From an uncultured Actinomycetes bacterium (GTDB taxonomy: Bacteria > Actinomycetota > Actinomycetes > Nanopelagicales > Nanopelagicaceae), in assembly GCA_903891755.1 (NCBI GenBank), contig CAITFY010000117.1, positions 1-29,445 on the forward strand: a DNA stretch of 29,445 nt. The letters run 5' to 3'. Below are positions 1-7,780 of the stretch, in pieces. A program made the position numbers and the translations under genes. The stretch's first letter is position 1. The number at the start of each line of letters is the position of its first letter. The notes below the pieces were generated by a model. That model searched no databases. It was not told the DNA's origin and saw only the letters and a list, made by a program, of their open reading frames with translations.

Positions 1-2265
1 GATGATGAAGCTGCAGATATTTGGCATAAGAAAGTCGGCGTACCAAAAGAACGGATTCAACGTCGAGGTATGGCAGATAACTTCTGGTCGATGGGTGTTG
101 CTGGTCCGTGTGGTCCTTGCTCCGAAATTTACTATGACCGCGGCCCAGTATATGGCGCCGAAGGTGGACCCGTTGCAGATGAAGACCGCTACCTCGAGGT
201 GTGGAACTTGGTCTTTATGCAGAACATTCGCGCCGATGGTGGCACGAAAGATGATTACCCGATTATCGGTGAGCTTCCTGCAAAGAATATTGATACCGGT
301 CTTGGCTTAGAGCGTACGGCAGCTCTCTTGCAAGGGGTTGAGAACATTTATGAAATCGACACGACCATGCAGATTCTGCGCAGAGCGAGTGAATTGGCTG
401 GCGTCACGTATGGCAAAGATTCAAAGAGCGATGTTTCTCTACGCGTAGTAGCAGATCATGCTCGTACGTCGATGATGCTTATAGGCGATGGAGTTTTACC
501 CGGGAATGAAGGACGTGGATATGTACTGCGCAGAATGATGCGCCGAACCATCCGCAATATGCGCATCCTTGGCGCACCCGATCACAATTCAAAAGAGTTA
601 TTGATGGCTGCAATTGGCGCGATGTCTCCTCAATATCCAGAGTTGCTGGAGAAGAGTGAACGAATTGCTGAAGTCACCATCTCTGAAGAGGAATCATTCC
701 TTTCAACCCTTAAGAGCGGCACACAGATCTTTGATCTTGCGGCTACTGATGTAAAGAAGAGCAAGAGCGCAACGCTTGCCGGTGATACCGTTTTCAAATT
801 GCACGATACGTATGGATTCCCATTTGATCTCACTTTAGAGATGGCTTCAGAAACCGGTCTCAAGGTTGATGAAGAGGGCTTCCGTCGTCTGATGAAAGAG
901 CAGAAGGATCGCGCAAAGGCCGATGCAAAGGCTAAGAAGAGCGGCCACACCGATCTCTCGGAGTACCGCAAGATCGTAGATACCTTCGGCAAGACAGATT
1001 TCATTGGGTACAAGCATCAGAGCGGTGAAGCAACGGTTAAAGCAATCATGAGCGATGGTCAGAGCGTCTCTGAAATAAGTGAAGGTGAAGTCGAGATTAT
1101 TCTCGATCGCACCCCGTTCTATGCTGAGGGTGGAGGTCAACTCTCTGACGGAGGAGTACTTGTTCTCTCAGATGGCACCCGCATTGAAATTGATGATGTG
1201 CAGGCGCCAGTTCCCGGTCTCTATGTACATAGAGGCTCCATAATTTCTGGTTCAGTAAAGATTAATCAGGCTCTCTTTGCCGAAATTGATCACGGTAGAC
1301 GTAAGGCAATTTCACGCGCACACACCGCGACACATATGGTGCATAAAGCTTTCCGCGAAGCTCTAGGGGAGAGTGCAACACAGGCAGGTTCTGAGAACGC
1401 TCCTGGTCGCTTCCGCTTTGATTTCCCCGCAAATGGCGCGGTTCCTGCAAGCGTCCTCAACGAGGTAGAACATCGCGTGAACTCACTTCTCATTGAGAAT
1501 CTAGAAGTTACGGCGGAGCAGATGAGTCAGAATGAAGCCAAAGCAATTGGCGCCATGGCTCTCTTCGGTGAAAAGTATGGCGACGTTGTTCGTGTTGTAA
1601 GTGTTGGTGATTGGGCTCGCGAACTTTGCGGAGGAACTCACGTTCACTCTTCGGCTGAGTTAGGTGTCGTAAAACTTTTGAATGAATCCTCTATCGGCGC
1701 AGGAGTACGTCGCGTGGAAGCTTTGGTTGGCGCCGATGCATTCTCTTACCTAGCAAGAGAACATATTTTGCTTAACTCTCTCACTGAGATTATTAAAGGC
1801 GCACGAGTTGAAGAGTTGCCCGAACGCATCTCAGATCTCCTTGGAAAGATGAAGGTTCTTGAGAAGGAATTGGCATCTTTTAAATCTGCTCAGGCCCTAG
1901 CTTCAGTGAACGATCTTGCGAAGAAATTTGAAGAGGTTGGATCATTTAAAGTTCTAATCTCACAGGTAGGTGATGGAATCTCTGGTGATGATCTGCGCGT
2001 GATGGCACTTGATCTTCGGAATCGAGATCCACGCGCTGTCGTCGGTTTACTCTCGGTTGTTGATGGCCGTGTAGTGCTTGTCGTCGCTGCGACTTCTGAT
2101 GCAATTACTTCCGGTGTAAAGGCTGGGGCTCTCGTGAAGGCGGGTTCGTCGATTCTCGGCGGTGGCGGTGGCGGTAAAGATGATTTCGCCCAAGGCGGGG
2201 GAAGCGATGCTTCTAAAATTGAATCTGCAATATCTGAGTTAAAGGCTGCGATAGGTTCGATTTAG
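1..2265 (+). CDS. alaS: Alanine--tRNA ligase (5' end cut off by window)
   Basis: Charges tRNA-Ala with alanine and hydrolyses mischarged Ser/Gly-tRNA-Ala in the cytoplasm. The reading frame is open from base 1; 754 residues and the stop are present, so roughly the first 130 of about 885 residues lie upstream. Seen directly: the class II catalytic-domain signature ADNFWSMGVAGPCGPCSE just after the cut, the editing-domain zinc ligands HTATH (1321-1335) and the matching CGGTH (1627-1641), and the glycine-rich C-Ala segment GGGGGGKDDFAQGGG near the end. All domains (aminoacylation, tRNA recognition, editing, C-Ala) are therefore intact apart from the missing N-terminus. Only 3 nt separate its stop from ruvX, so they are probably cotranscribed. 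The alaS-ruvX-mltG-aroE order is the usual actinobacterial one. Confidence 0.97.
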   Translation, partial: DDEAADIWHKKVGVPKERIQRRGMADNFWSMGVAGPCGPCSEIYYDRGPVYGAEGGPVADEDRYLEVWNLVFMQNIRADGGTKDDYPIIGELPAKNIDTGLGLERTAALLQGVENIYEIDTTMQILRRASELAGVTYGKDSKSDVSLRVVADHARTSMMLIGDGVLPGNEGRGYVLRRMMRRTIRNMRILGAPDHNSKELLMAAIGAMSPQYPELLEKSERIAEVTISEEESFLSTLKSGTQIFDLAATDVKKSKSATLAGDTVFKLHDTYGFPFDLTLEMASETGLKVDEEGFRRLMKEQKDRAKADAKAKKSGHTDLSEYRKIVDTFGKTDFIGYKHQSGEATVKAIMSDGQSVSEISEGEVEIILDRTPFYAEGGGQLSDGGVLVLSDGTRIEIDDVQAPVPGLYVHRGSIISGSVKINQALFAEIDHGRRKAISRAHTATHMVHKAFREALGESATQAGSENAPGRFRFDFPANGAVPASVLNEVEHRVNSLLIENLEVTAEQMSQNEAKAIGAMALFGEKYGDVVRVVSVGDWARELCGGTHVHSSAELGVVKLLNESSIGAGVRRVEALVGADAFSYLAREHILLNSLTEIIKGARVEELPERISDLLGKMKVLEKELASFKSAQALASVNDLAKKFEEVGSFKVLISQVGDGISGDDLRVMALDLRNRDPRAVVGLLSVVDGRVVLVVAATSDAITSGVKAGALVKAGSSILGGGGGGKDDFAQGGGSDASKIESAISELKAAIGSI

Positions 2266-2268
2266 CCG

Positions 2269-2703
2269 ATGAAAAATGGGCGCCGGATTGGTTTTGATTA
2301 CGGTCAAGTCAGAATTGGCGTAGCAGCGAGTGATATCTCTGGCCTCATCGCTTCCCCTATAGCCACTCTGCAGGCGCAAGATCCAGATCTCACTAATCAA
2401 CTTGCAAAAATCATTTCTGAATATGAGCCGATTTATTTGGTGGTGGGAGAACCCAAACATCTTTCAGGGGCATCAAATCCTTCACTTGAGGCTGCCCATC
2501 AATTTGCCGAGCTTTTGAAAACCGTCACAGAAATCCCGATTCATTTCATTGATGAACGGATGTCTACTTTAAGTGCAGCGCGAAATCTCAGGGATGCGGG
2601 ACATAATGCCAAGAGCAGCAAAACTTTGATTGATGCAATGGCAGCTGTTTCTATTTTAGAGAGCGCTCTGGCAAGAGAGCGGATTGCGGGTCACCTTGAT
2701 TAA
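2269..2703 (+). CDS. ruvX: Putative pre-16S rRNA nuclease / Holliday junction resolvase-like RuvX (YqgF)
   Basis: RNase H-fold protein of 144 residues, the normal size for the family, implicated in maturation of the 16S rRNA 5' end. Seen: the N-terminal nucleotide/metal-site segment GFDYGQVRIGVAASD (the family usually has G-D-x-G-x-x-RIGVA-x-SD), the central VVGEP strand, and the C-terminal DERMSTLSA and KSSKTLIDAMAAVSIL motifs that carry the later acidic residues. The ATG at 2269 sits 3 nt after the alaS stop with no strong Shine-Dalgarno, which suggests translational coupling. The 3' end overlaps the proposed mltG start. The family assignment is secure. Whether the main substrate is pre-rRNA or a DNA junction is known only from other species. 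Confidence 0.93.
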   Translation: MKNGRRIGFDYGQVRIGVAASDISGLIASPIATLQAQDPDLTNQLAKIISEYEPIYLVVGEPKHLSGASNPSLEAAHQFAELLKTVTEIPIHFIDERMSTLSAARNLRDAGHNAKSSKTLIDAMAAVSILESALARERIAGHLD

Positions 2704-3715
2704 TAAGCCAAAGAGACGCAATCTAGTTTCAGTATTCATTATCTTGGTCTTGCTTCTAGCAACGCTGATTGCGCAGCGAATCATTGTTTCGAAGGGCAAT
2801 TCGGATTACCCCAAGGGTAATGCAGGTCCGGATGTTCGCATCGTGGTTACACAAGGGGAGAGCGGTACCGCAATAGCCCAAGATTTGGCTGCTCAACATG
2901 TGGTTGCAAATGCCCAGACGCTTATCAAGAAGTTAATCGTCCGCAAGATCGTAGGCATTGCACCTGGAATCCATCGCATTCAGAGCGTAATTCCAAGTGA
3001 TGAGGCGATTGCGCAGTTGCTTGATCAAAAACGAATTATCGATTCGATCTACGTGCTTCCTGGCTCGACAGAGAAAGATATCCTCAAAGAGTTGCATCTG
3101 GTGACTTCCTTAACGCAATCGGATTCACTCGCAACTGTTTTGCCATACTATGCCAATCCGAGTATTTCACTTGAGGGCCAATTAGCTCCGGTTCAATACT
3201 CTTTCCAACCTGGCACCACCACACATGATGCTCTTGCCAACATGGTGAAAGTTTTTGGCCAAGAAGTTGCTGCAACTAAATTGAATCTCGGTTATGGAAA
3301 GTATTCCCCGTATCAAGTATTAACCGTAGCGTCCCTCCTTCAAATTGAAGGTGACCCTTCTGACTACGGCAAGGTATCGCGTGTTATCTACAACCGCCTA
3401 GCAATTGGTATGCCGCTCCAACTTAATTCAACTGTGCAATATGCACTTGGACTGCGTGGTCAAATCTGGCTGAGCATAAAGGCTACAAAAGTTGAATCTC
3501 CTTACAACACCTATCTGCATACAGGATTACCTCCAACGCCGATTTCTAACCCTTCACTCCAGGCAATAACAGGTGCTCTCAATCCAGAGAGCGGTGACTG
3601 GCTCTATTTCATTACTGTTGCGCCGCACGACACGCGATTCACTTCCAGTTTCCAAACATTCGAAGGTTGGGTTTCCCTGTACAACCACAATGTTGCAGCA
3701 GGAGCTTTCAAGTGA
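2684..3715 (+). CDS. mltG: Endolytic murein transglycosylase MltG (YceG-like)
   Basis: Membrane-anchored lytic transglycosylase that cuts nascent peptidoglycan and limits glycan chain length. At 343 residues it is near the family norm. A basic N-terminus (NKPKRRN) precedes one transmembrane helix (about residues 14-34); the rest is extracytoplasmic, with a LysM-like region and the YceG catalytic domain. The motif ASLLQIEG keeps the catalytic glutamate (E222, matching E. coli E218), but the preceding glutamate of the usual EKE is glutamine. The later motifs V-NRL-IGMPLQ, SPYNTYLHTGLPPTPISNP and LYF are typical. The start is uncertain: TTG 2684 (overlapping ruvX by 20 nt) or TTG 2696 (overlapping by 8 nt); neither has a strong ribosome binding site. 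The 3' end overlaps aroE by 4 nt. Confidence 0.9.
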   Translation: MRVTLINKPKRRNLVSVFIILVLLLATLIAQRIIVSKGNSDYPKGNAGPDVRIVVTQGESGTAIAQDLAAQHVVANAQTLIKKLIVRKIVGIAPGIHRIQSVIPSDEAIAQLLDQKRIIDSIYVLPGSTEKDILKELHLVTSLTQSDSLATVLPYYANPSISLEGQLAPVQYSFQPGTTTHDALANMVKVFGQEVAATKLNLGYGKYSPYQVLTVASLLQIEGDPSDYGKVSRVIYNRLAIGMPLQLNSTVQYALGLRGQIWLSIKATKVESPYNTYLHTGLPPTPISNPSLQAITGALNPESGDWLYFITVAPHDTRFTSSFQTFEGWVSLYNHNVAAGAFK

Positions 3716-4518
3716 TTAAAGCGGCCGTACTTGGTTCACCAATTACTCACAGCCTCTCTCCGCTTCTCCATAAGAGGGCCTATGAATTATTGAATATAGA
3801 GGCATCATATGAAGCGCTGGACGTTTCTCCTGAAGGGGCTGAGGTTTTCTTCCGAAAGGCGTTAGAAGGGGATTGGACCGGATTTTCGTTAACTATGCCC
3901 CTTAAGGAAACCGTTGTTAATCTCGGTTCGAAATTTGGTTTTGAGATAGATCCGGTAGCTCAATTGATGAAATCTGGAAACACAATGCATCGCCAAGGGG
4001 AGACTTTCCATATCTCCTCAACTGATCGCACTGGTTTTCTCCGTCTATTTGAGGGAGTTGATTGCGCCAAGACACTCATTATCGGCGGTGGAGGCACTGC
4101 GCGTGCGGCTCTCTCAGCGTTGGATGGTCATGCAGAAAAGATTGATTTTCTCCTGAGATCGCCTTCGCGCCAAGAGACGCTACTTCAGATTGCAAGGCAA
4201 AGTACTGTCGGATTCTTTCCCATGGATCATTCTCTCATAGGGTATGACTTGGTGGTCTCTACCGTTCCTGCCGGGGTTACCGACGCAATGAGCGAATCGC
4301 TCTCTTCTGCCGTCCCGACTCTCTGTGAAGTGCTCTACAACCCTTTCCCGACCAAGTTGCTAGAGAAGGCGAAGAGCTTTGGTTCAGTAACGATTGATGG
4401 GATTGATCTTCTGGTGGAGCAGGCACTAGACCAGATCGCAATTTTCAGCGCTTTGGAATTTGAATACTCAATGATGCGAGATGAACTCCAAAAGGTGGCT
4501 AGAGCACATCTAAATTAA
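3712..4518 (+). CDS. aroE: Shikimate dehydrogenase
   Basis: Reduces 3-dehydroshikimate to shikimate with NADPH, the fourth step of the shikimate pathway. I chose GTG 3712 because it forms a GTGA overlap with the mltG stop and has CAGGAG at 3699-3704, 7 nt upstream; a longer in-frame ORF begins at 3667 inside mltG. From this start the protein is 268 residues. Seen: substrate motif GSPITHSLSP (residues 8-17), catalytic lysine K65 in TMPLKE, catalytic aspartate D105 in STDRTGF (family usually NTD-x-x-G), and nucleotide-binding loop IIGGGGTARAAL (family usually GAGGxxRA). The C-terminal helix D-LVEQALDQ is also typical. It is probably coupled to mltG translation. The small motif substitutions may reflect the divergent actinobacterial branch and do not remove a catalytic residue. 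Confidence 0.94.
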   Translation: MIKAAVLGSPITHSLSPLLHKRAYELLNIEASYEALDVSPEGAEVFFRKALEGDWTGFSLTMPLKETVVNLGSKFGFEIDPVAQLMKSGNTMHRQGETFHISSTDRTGFLRLFEGVDCAKTLIIGGGGTARAALSALDGHAEKIDFLLRSPSRQETLLQIARQSTVGFFPMDHSLIGYDLVVSTVPAGVTDAMSESLSSAVPTLCEVLYNPFPTKLLEKAKSFGSVTIDGIDLLVEQALDQIAIFSALEFEYSMMRDELQKVARAHLN

Positions 4519-4530
4519 GGCTCAACCTCT

Positions 4531-4573
4531 ATAGGCGTCGGCGCAGTCAGGGTTTCTGACACAATACGCCTAT
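4531..4573 (+). promoter_or_regulatory. Nested inverted repeat over the aroC start codon
   Basis: In the 53-nt aroE-aroC gap, ATAGGCGT (4531-4538) is an exact inverted match to ACGCCTAT (4566-4573), whose last bases are the A and T of the aroC ATG. Inside this lies a second pair, GTCAG (4546-4550) and CTGAC (4556-4560), with a 5-nt loop. As RNA it would fold into an 8-bp outer stem, an internal loop (7 and 5 nt) and a 5-bp inner stem, hiding the start codon. As DNA it could be an operator straddling a promoter. No Shine-Dalgarno precedes aroC. Function is inference. Confidence 0.45.
4560..4565 (+). promoter_or_regulatory. Possible -10 element of a leaderless aroC promoter
   Basis: CACAAT ends exactly 6 nt before the aroC ATG, the same spacing seen for TAnnnT boxes before efp, metK, def, rpe and hisE in this window. 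It matches TATAAT at four of six positions. It lies inside the inverted repeat, so a protein bound there could block initiation. I see no convincing -35 element. Confidence 0.3.
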
Positions 4574-5756
4574 GTTGAGATGGCTAACAGCAGGCGAATC
4601 CCACGGTCCGGTACTTTCTGCGATTCTGGAAGGTTTGCCCGCTCACGTGGAGATTTCCACTGCAGATATAGATAGCGATCTTCGTCGTCGTCGCCTTGGT
4701 TATGGCCGTGGCGCGAGACAGAACTTTGAAGCGGACCTTGTAACTATTCAAGGTGGAGTACGCCATGGATTTACCCAAGGTGGTCCCATCGCTATTGAAG
4801 TTGCCAACTCTGAATGGCCTAAGTGGGAGAAGGTCATGTCAGCTGATGCGGTCCCGGCAGATGAACTTGCCGCACTTGCAAGAAATGCACCGCTCACTCG
4901 TCCACGCCCAGGGCATGCCGATTTGGTTGGGATGCAAAAATATGACTTCCAAGATGCTCGTCCAATTTTAGAACGTGCAAGTGCGCGAGAGACAGCTGCT
5001 CGCGTAGCACTAGGCGCAGTAGCAAGAGCATTTCTTGAACAGTCTGTCGGCGTGCGCATCATGAGCCATGTGCTCTCAATTGGTGGCGTGGGAAGTTCTG
5101 AGGAGTACCAATTGCCTAATTGGGCAGATAGGGAAGCTGTTGATGCAGATCCAGTTCGTTCACTGGACCCCGTCGCTAGCGCCGCAATGGTTGCTGAGAT
5201 TGATGCGGCACATACTGCAGGTGACACATTGGGCGGAGTAGTCGAAGTTCTGGCATTTGATCTCCCGCCAGGGTTAGGTTCACATACCCACTGGGATCGC
5301 AGATTGGATGCTCGTCTAGCGGGCGCCATGATGGGCATCCAAGCTATTAAGGGCGTTGAAATCGGTGATGGTTTTACAACCGCAAAACGTCGAGGTTCAG
5401 TGGCACATGATGAGATCGAGAAAGATGCTTCAGGGAAGATCATTCGACGGACTGACCGTGCAGGTGGCACTGAAGGTGGAATGTCCAATGGAGAAGTGCT
5501 GCGAGTCCGCGCAGCGATGAAACCTATTTCCACAGTTCCACGCGCGCTAGACACAATCGATGTTGCAACTGGTGAACCTGCAAAGGCAATCAACCAACGC
5601 TCGGATGTCTGCGCTGTTCCTGCCGCGGGAATCGTTGCCGAAGCAATGGTCGCGCTTGTATTGGCTGATGCGGTCCTTGAAAAATTTGGTGGAGATAGCG
5701 TGGGAGAGACGCGCCGTAATTTCTTAAACTATATGAACGCCCTTGAAATAAAGTAG
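4572..5756 (+). CDS. aroC: Chorismate synthase
   Basis: Converts 5-enolpyruvylshikimate-3-phosphate to chorismate using reduced FMN, the last step of the shikimate pathway. The 394 residues match the family length. Seen: N-terminal LTAGESHGP, RRRLGYGRGARQ, RPGHADLVGMQKYDFQDARPILERASARETAARVA (split family signatures with the two conserved active-site histidines in GESHG and PGHAD), GDTLGGVVEV, and C-terminal GGxEGGMSNGE and R-DVCAVPAAGIVAEAM. ATG 4572 is the only sensible start and has no Shine-Dalgarno, consistent with leaderless initiation or with the folded leader just upstream. It abuts aroK with no gap. The dependence on reduced FMN links it to flavin supply, relevant to the ribM finding. 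Confidence 0.97.
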   Translation: MLRWLTAGESHGPVLSAILEGLPAHVEISTADIDSDLRRRRLGYGRGARQNFEADLVTIQGGVRHGFTQGGPIAIEVANSEWPKWEKVMSADAVPADELAALARNAPLTRPRPGHADLVGMQKYDFQDARPILERASARETAARVALGAVARAFLEQSVGVRIMSHVLSIGGVGSSEEYQLPNWADREAVDADPVRSLDPVASAAMVAEIDAAHTAGDTLGGVVEVLAFDLPPGLGSHTHWDRRLDARLAGAMMGIQAIKGVEIGDGFTTAKRRGSVAHDEIEKDASGKIIRRTDRAGGTEGGMSNGEVLRVRAAMKPISTVPRALDTIDVATGEPAKAINQRSDVCAVPAAGIVAEAMVALVLADAVLEKFGGDSVGETRRNFLNYMNALEIK

Positions 5757-6272
5757 ATGCTCCGCGCCATTTTGATTGGACCTCCCGGCTCTGGAAAGAG
5801 TTCGGTTGGTAAGGCGCTCTCACGTGAGCTCTCTACGAGCTTCGCCGATACGGATGAGTTGATTGCGGAAAGGGAAGGGAAGTCGATCCCTGAGATTTTC
5901 TCTGAATCCGGTGAGCCGGGTTTTAGAGAGATTGAGAAAGAGGTCGTTCTTAACGCGCTTAAATCAAATTACGGAGTACTGGCACTTGGCGGTGGATCCA
6001 TTTTGATACCAGAGGTTCGGGAGGCCATTCCTGCCTCGAGGGCACAAGTAATCTTCTTGAGAGTTGGAATTTCAAATGTATTGGCTCGTATTGGCGCCAA
6101 AGGGGATAGGCCGCTTCTCTCTGCTGACCCAGAAACGCAATGGCGAAAGATATTTGAAGAGCGGGAACACATTTATGAAGAACTGGCCACTGTAGAAATT
6201 GCTACAGATAATAGAAAACCATTTGAAGTTGCCCGCGATTTAGTTGTTCGAATGGGGTTATCTCGTGCTTAG
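5757..6272 (+). CDS. aroK: Shikimate kinase
   Basis: Phosphorylates shikimate at the 3-hydroxyl with ATP. It is a P-loop NMP-kinase-like protein of 171 residues. Seen: Walker A GPPGSGKS (residues 8-15), shikimate-binding DTD (31-33) in FADTDELIAERE, substrate arginine in GFREIE (R57), the GGG Walker-B-like turn (78-80) in LALGGGS, and lid arginine R118 in GDRPLL. Its ATG follows the aroC stop directly. The 3' end overlaps the aroB start by 8 nt, so aroC-aroK-aroB are one transcription unit. Note that the catalysis order is AroB, AroQ, AroE, AroK, then AroA, and finally AroC; no aroA or DAHP synthase gene is in the window. Confidence 0.96.
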   Translation: MLRAILIGPPGSGKSSVGKALSRELSTSFADTDELIAEREGKSIPEIFSESGEPGFREIEKEVVLNALKSNYGVLALGGGSILIPEVREAIPASRAQVIFLRVGISNVLARIGAKGDRPLLSADPETQWRKIFEEREHIYEELATVEIATDNRKPFEVARDLVVRMGLSRA

Positions 6273-7323
6273 TATCAAGGTGAACGCAGAAATTTCCTAT
6301 GATGTCCATATCGGTCTTGATTGGAAATCGCACCTGCAATCTCTCGTGAGTGCGCATAAGAAAATCTTGATTGTTGCTCCAGCGACAACTATCGAGTTAG
6401 GTAATATTTCAGGAATTGCCCATTCACTTGGAATACCTATCTTTGAAACGCCTGACGCGGAAAATCAAAAGGACTTCGCGACAATAGAGAGAGTATGGAA
6501 TCTCTTAGGAGAATTGGAATTTGGTCGAAGAGATGCAATTGTTGCGATTGGTGGCGGAGCAACAACTGATTTAGCTGGATTTGCCGCTGCAACCTGGTTA
6601 CGCGGAATCGCGTGGTACGCAATTCCAACAACCCTCGCGGGAATGGTTGATGCATCTATAGGTGGCAAGACTGGAATAAATACAGGAGCCGGCAAGAATC
6701 TGGTTGGTTCTTTCTACTCACCACAATCGGTCTGTATTGATACATGGTGGCTGAAGTCATTGAGCGATCGAGATTTTTCAGCTGGCCTCGCTGAAGTTAT
6801 AAAGACAGGATTTATCAAGGATCCGTCCATTATTGATTTATTAGAGAGTTGCGCCTCGTTGGACGATGCTCGCGCTGTGGCAGAAGAATTGATTGTGAAG
6901 AGCGTTGCGGTAAAGGCTGAAGTGGTGTCAGCGGATTTCAAGGAGGGAAAGTTAAGAGAAATTCTTAATTTTGGCCACACCCTCGGCCACGCAATCGAAA
7001 AGAGTGCGGGTTATTCGTTGCGACATGGAGAGGCGGTCTCTATTGGTCTGCATTTCGCCGCCCTTTTAAGCAAGGAGAGTTTGGGATTAAATCCAGAAGT
7101 AGTAACTTCCCTGAGAGAACTTTTGCGGAAATTTGGACTTCCTACCTCTGTCGATCCTGGCGCGTACCCCTGGGAGGAATTGCTCGAAAGTATGGCAGGG
7201 GATAAGAAGAGTCGAGATGGACGGATCCGATTCATCGGAATCCGGGGCATCGGCGAAGTTGATTGGATTGAATCCAGTGATCCAGCCCTCTTGGCGAGTT
7301 GTTATGAGAAGATTGTTGCATGA
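6265..7323 (+). CDS. aroB: 3-dehydroquinate synthase
   Basis: Cyclises DAHP to 3-dehydroquinate with NAD+ and a divalent metal. I chose GTG 6265: it gives 352 residues, overlaps the aroK stop by 8 nt and has a G-rich stretch (ATGGGG, 6252-6257) upstream. The open frame extends to TTG 6244, which lacks support. Seen: NAD-binding GGGATTDLAGFAAATWLRGI (split here as GGGATTD then GFAAATWLRG), the PTTLAGMVDASIGGKTGIN signature, AEVIKTGFI, metal-ligand histidines in LNFGHTLGHAIE, and RHGEAVSIG. All active-site blocks are present. Its stop overlaps aroQ (ATGA). Confidence 0.96.
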   Translation: MLSIKVNAEISYDVHIGLDWKSHLQSLVSAHKKILIVAPATTIELGNISGIAHSLGIPIFETPDAENQKDFATIERVWNLLGELEFGRRDAIVAIGGGATTDLAGFAAATWLRGIAWYAIPTTLAGMVDASIGGKTGINTGAGKNLVGSFYSPQSVCIDTWWLKSLSDRDFSAGLAEVIKTGFIKDPSIIDLLESCASLDDARAVAEELIVKSVAVKAEVVSADFKEGKLREILNFGHTLGHAIEKSAGYSLRHGEAVSIGLHFAALLSKESLGLNPEVVTSLRELLRKFGLPTSVDPGAYPWEELLESMAGDKKSRDGRIRFIGIRGIGEVDWIESSDPALLASCYEKIVA

Positions 7324-7760
7324 GCGCCGCTACCAAGGTATTAGTTCTTAACGGTCCCAATCTAGATCGATTGGATCTACGTGATTCTTCAATCTATGGT
7401 TCCATGAATTTTGCTGAGCTGACCAGTTTTATTGAGCGCGAAGCCGCGCTTATTGATTGTGAGGCAGATGTCCGCCAGAGCAACTCAGAGGTTGAAATAA
7501 TTACCTGGCTGCATGAGGCCTCGGATTCTAAAACCCCGGTTATCTTCAACCCAGCCGCCTTCACCCATTACTCCTATGCCATTAGGGATGCGGTGGCCAT
7601 GCTCAAAGCACCCATCATCGAAGTTCACCTCAGTAATCCCATGGCTCGGGAAGAATTTCGTCATACCTCCGTAATTTCTGGTGTGGCGCAGGGCACTATC
7701 GCCGGATTTGGGCCGCACTCCTATCGCCTGGCTCTTTTGGCGATGAAAGAGTTGATCTAA
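7320..7760 (+). CDS. aroQ: 3-dehydroquinate dehydratase, type II
   Basis: Dehydrates 3-dehydroquinate to 3-dehydroshikimate. At 146 residues it fits the small dodecameric type II family and not the larger type I AroD. Seen: LNGPNLDRLDLRDSSIYG with the catalytic arginine and tyrosine loop, RQSNSEVEIITWLHEA, NPAAFTHYSYAIRDA (family usually NPGAYTHTSxALRDA, the active-site histidine being kept), and EVHLSN-REEFRHTS. It starts within the aroB stop (ATGA at 7320). It is the last gene of the aro block. In mycobacteria pepQ usually follows, but here efp comes 20 nt later. Confidence 0.95.
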   Translation: MSAATKVLVLNGPNLDRLDLRDSSIYGSMNFAELTSFIEREAALIDCEADVRQSNSEVEIITWLHEASDSKTPVIFNPAAFTHYSYAIRDAVAMLKAPIIEVHLSNPMAREEFRHTSVISGVAQGTIAGFGPHSYRLALLAMKELI

Positions 7761-7768
7761 CCTTCAGG

Positions 7769-7774
7769 TATTCT
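7769..7774 (+). promoter_or_regulatory. Candidate -10 box of a leaderless efp promoter
   Basis: TATTCT lies in the 20-nt aroQ-efp gap and ends 6 nt before the efp ATG, so transcription would begin at or within a base or two of the start codon. No Shine-Dalgarno precedes efp. No -35 with normal spacing is clear. The spacing is identical to that at metK, def, rpe and hisE. Confidence 0.5.
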
Positions 7775-7780
7775 GCCCCA

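Noticed and set aside
4748..5593. Antisense open frame of 281 codons opposite aroC
   Set aside because: It lies wholly within aroC, its product is low-complexity (Ser/Ala/Arg/Pro-rich) with no recognisable motif, and it has no separate ribosome binding site. It mirrors codon bias of the sense gene.
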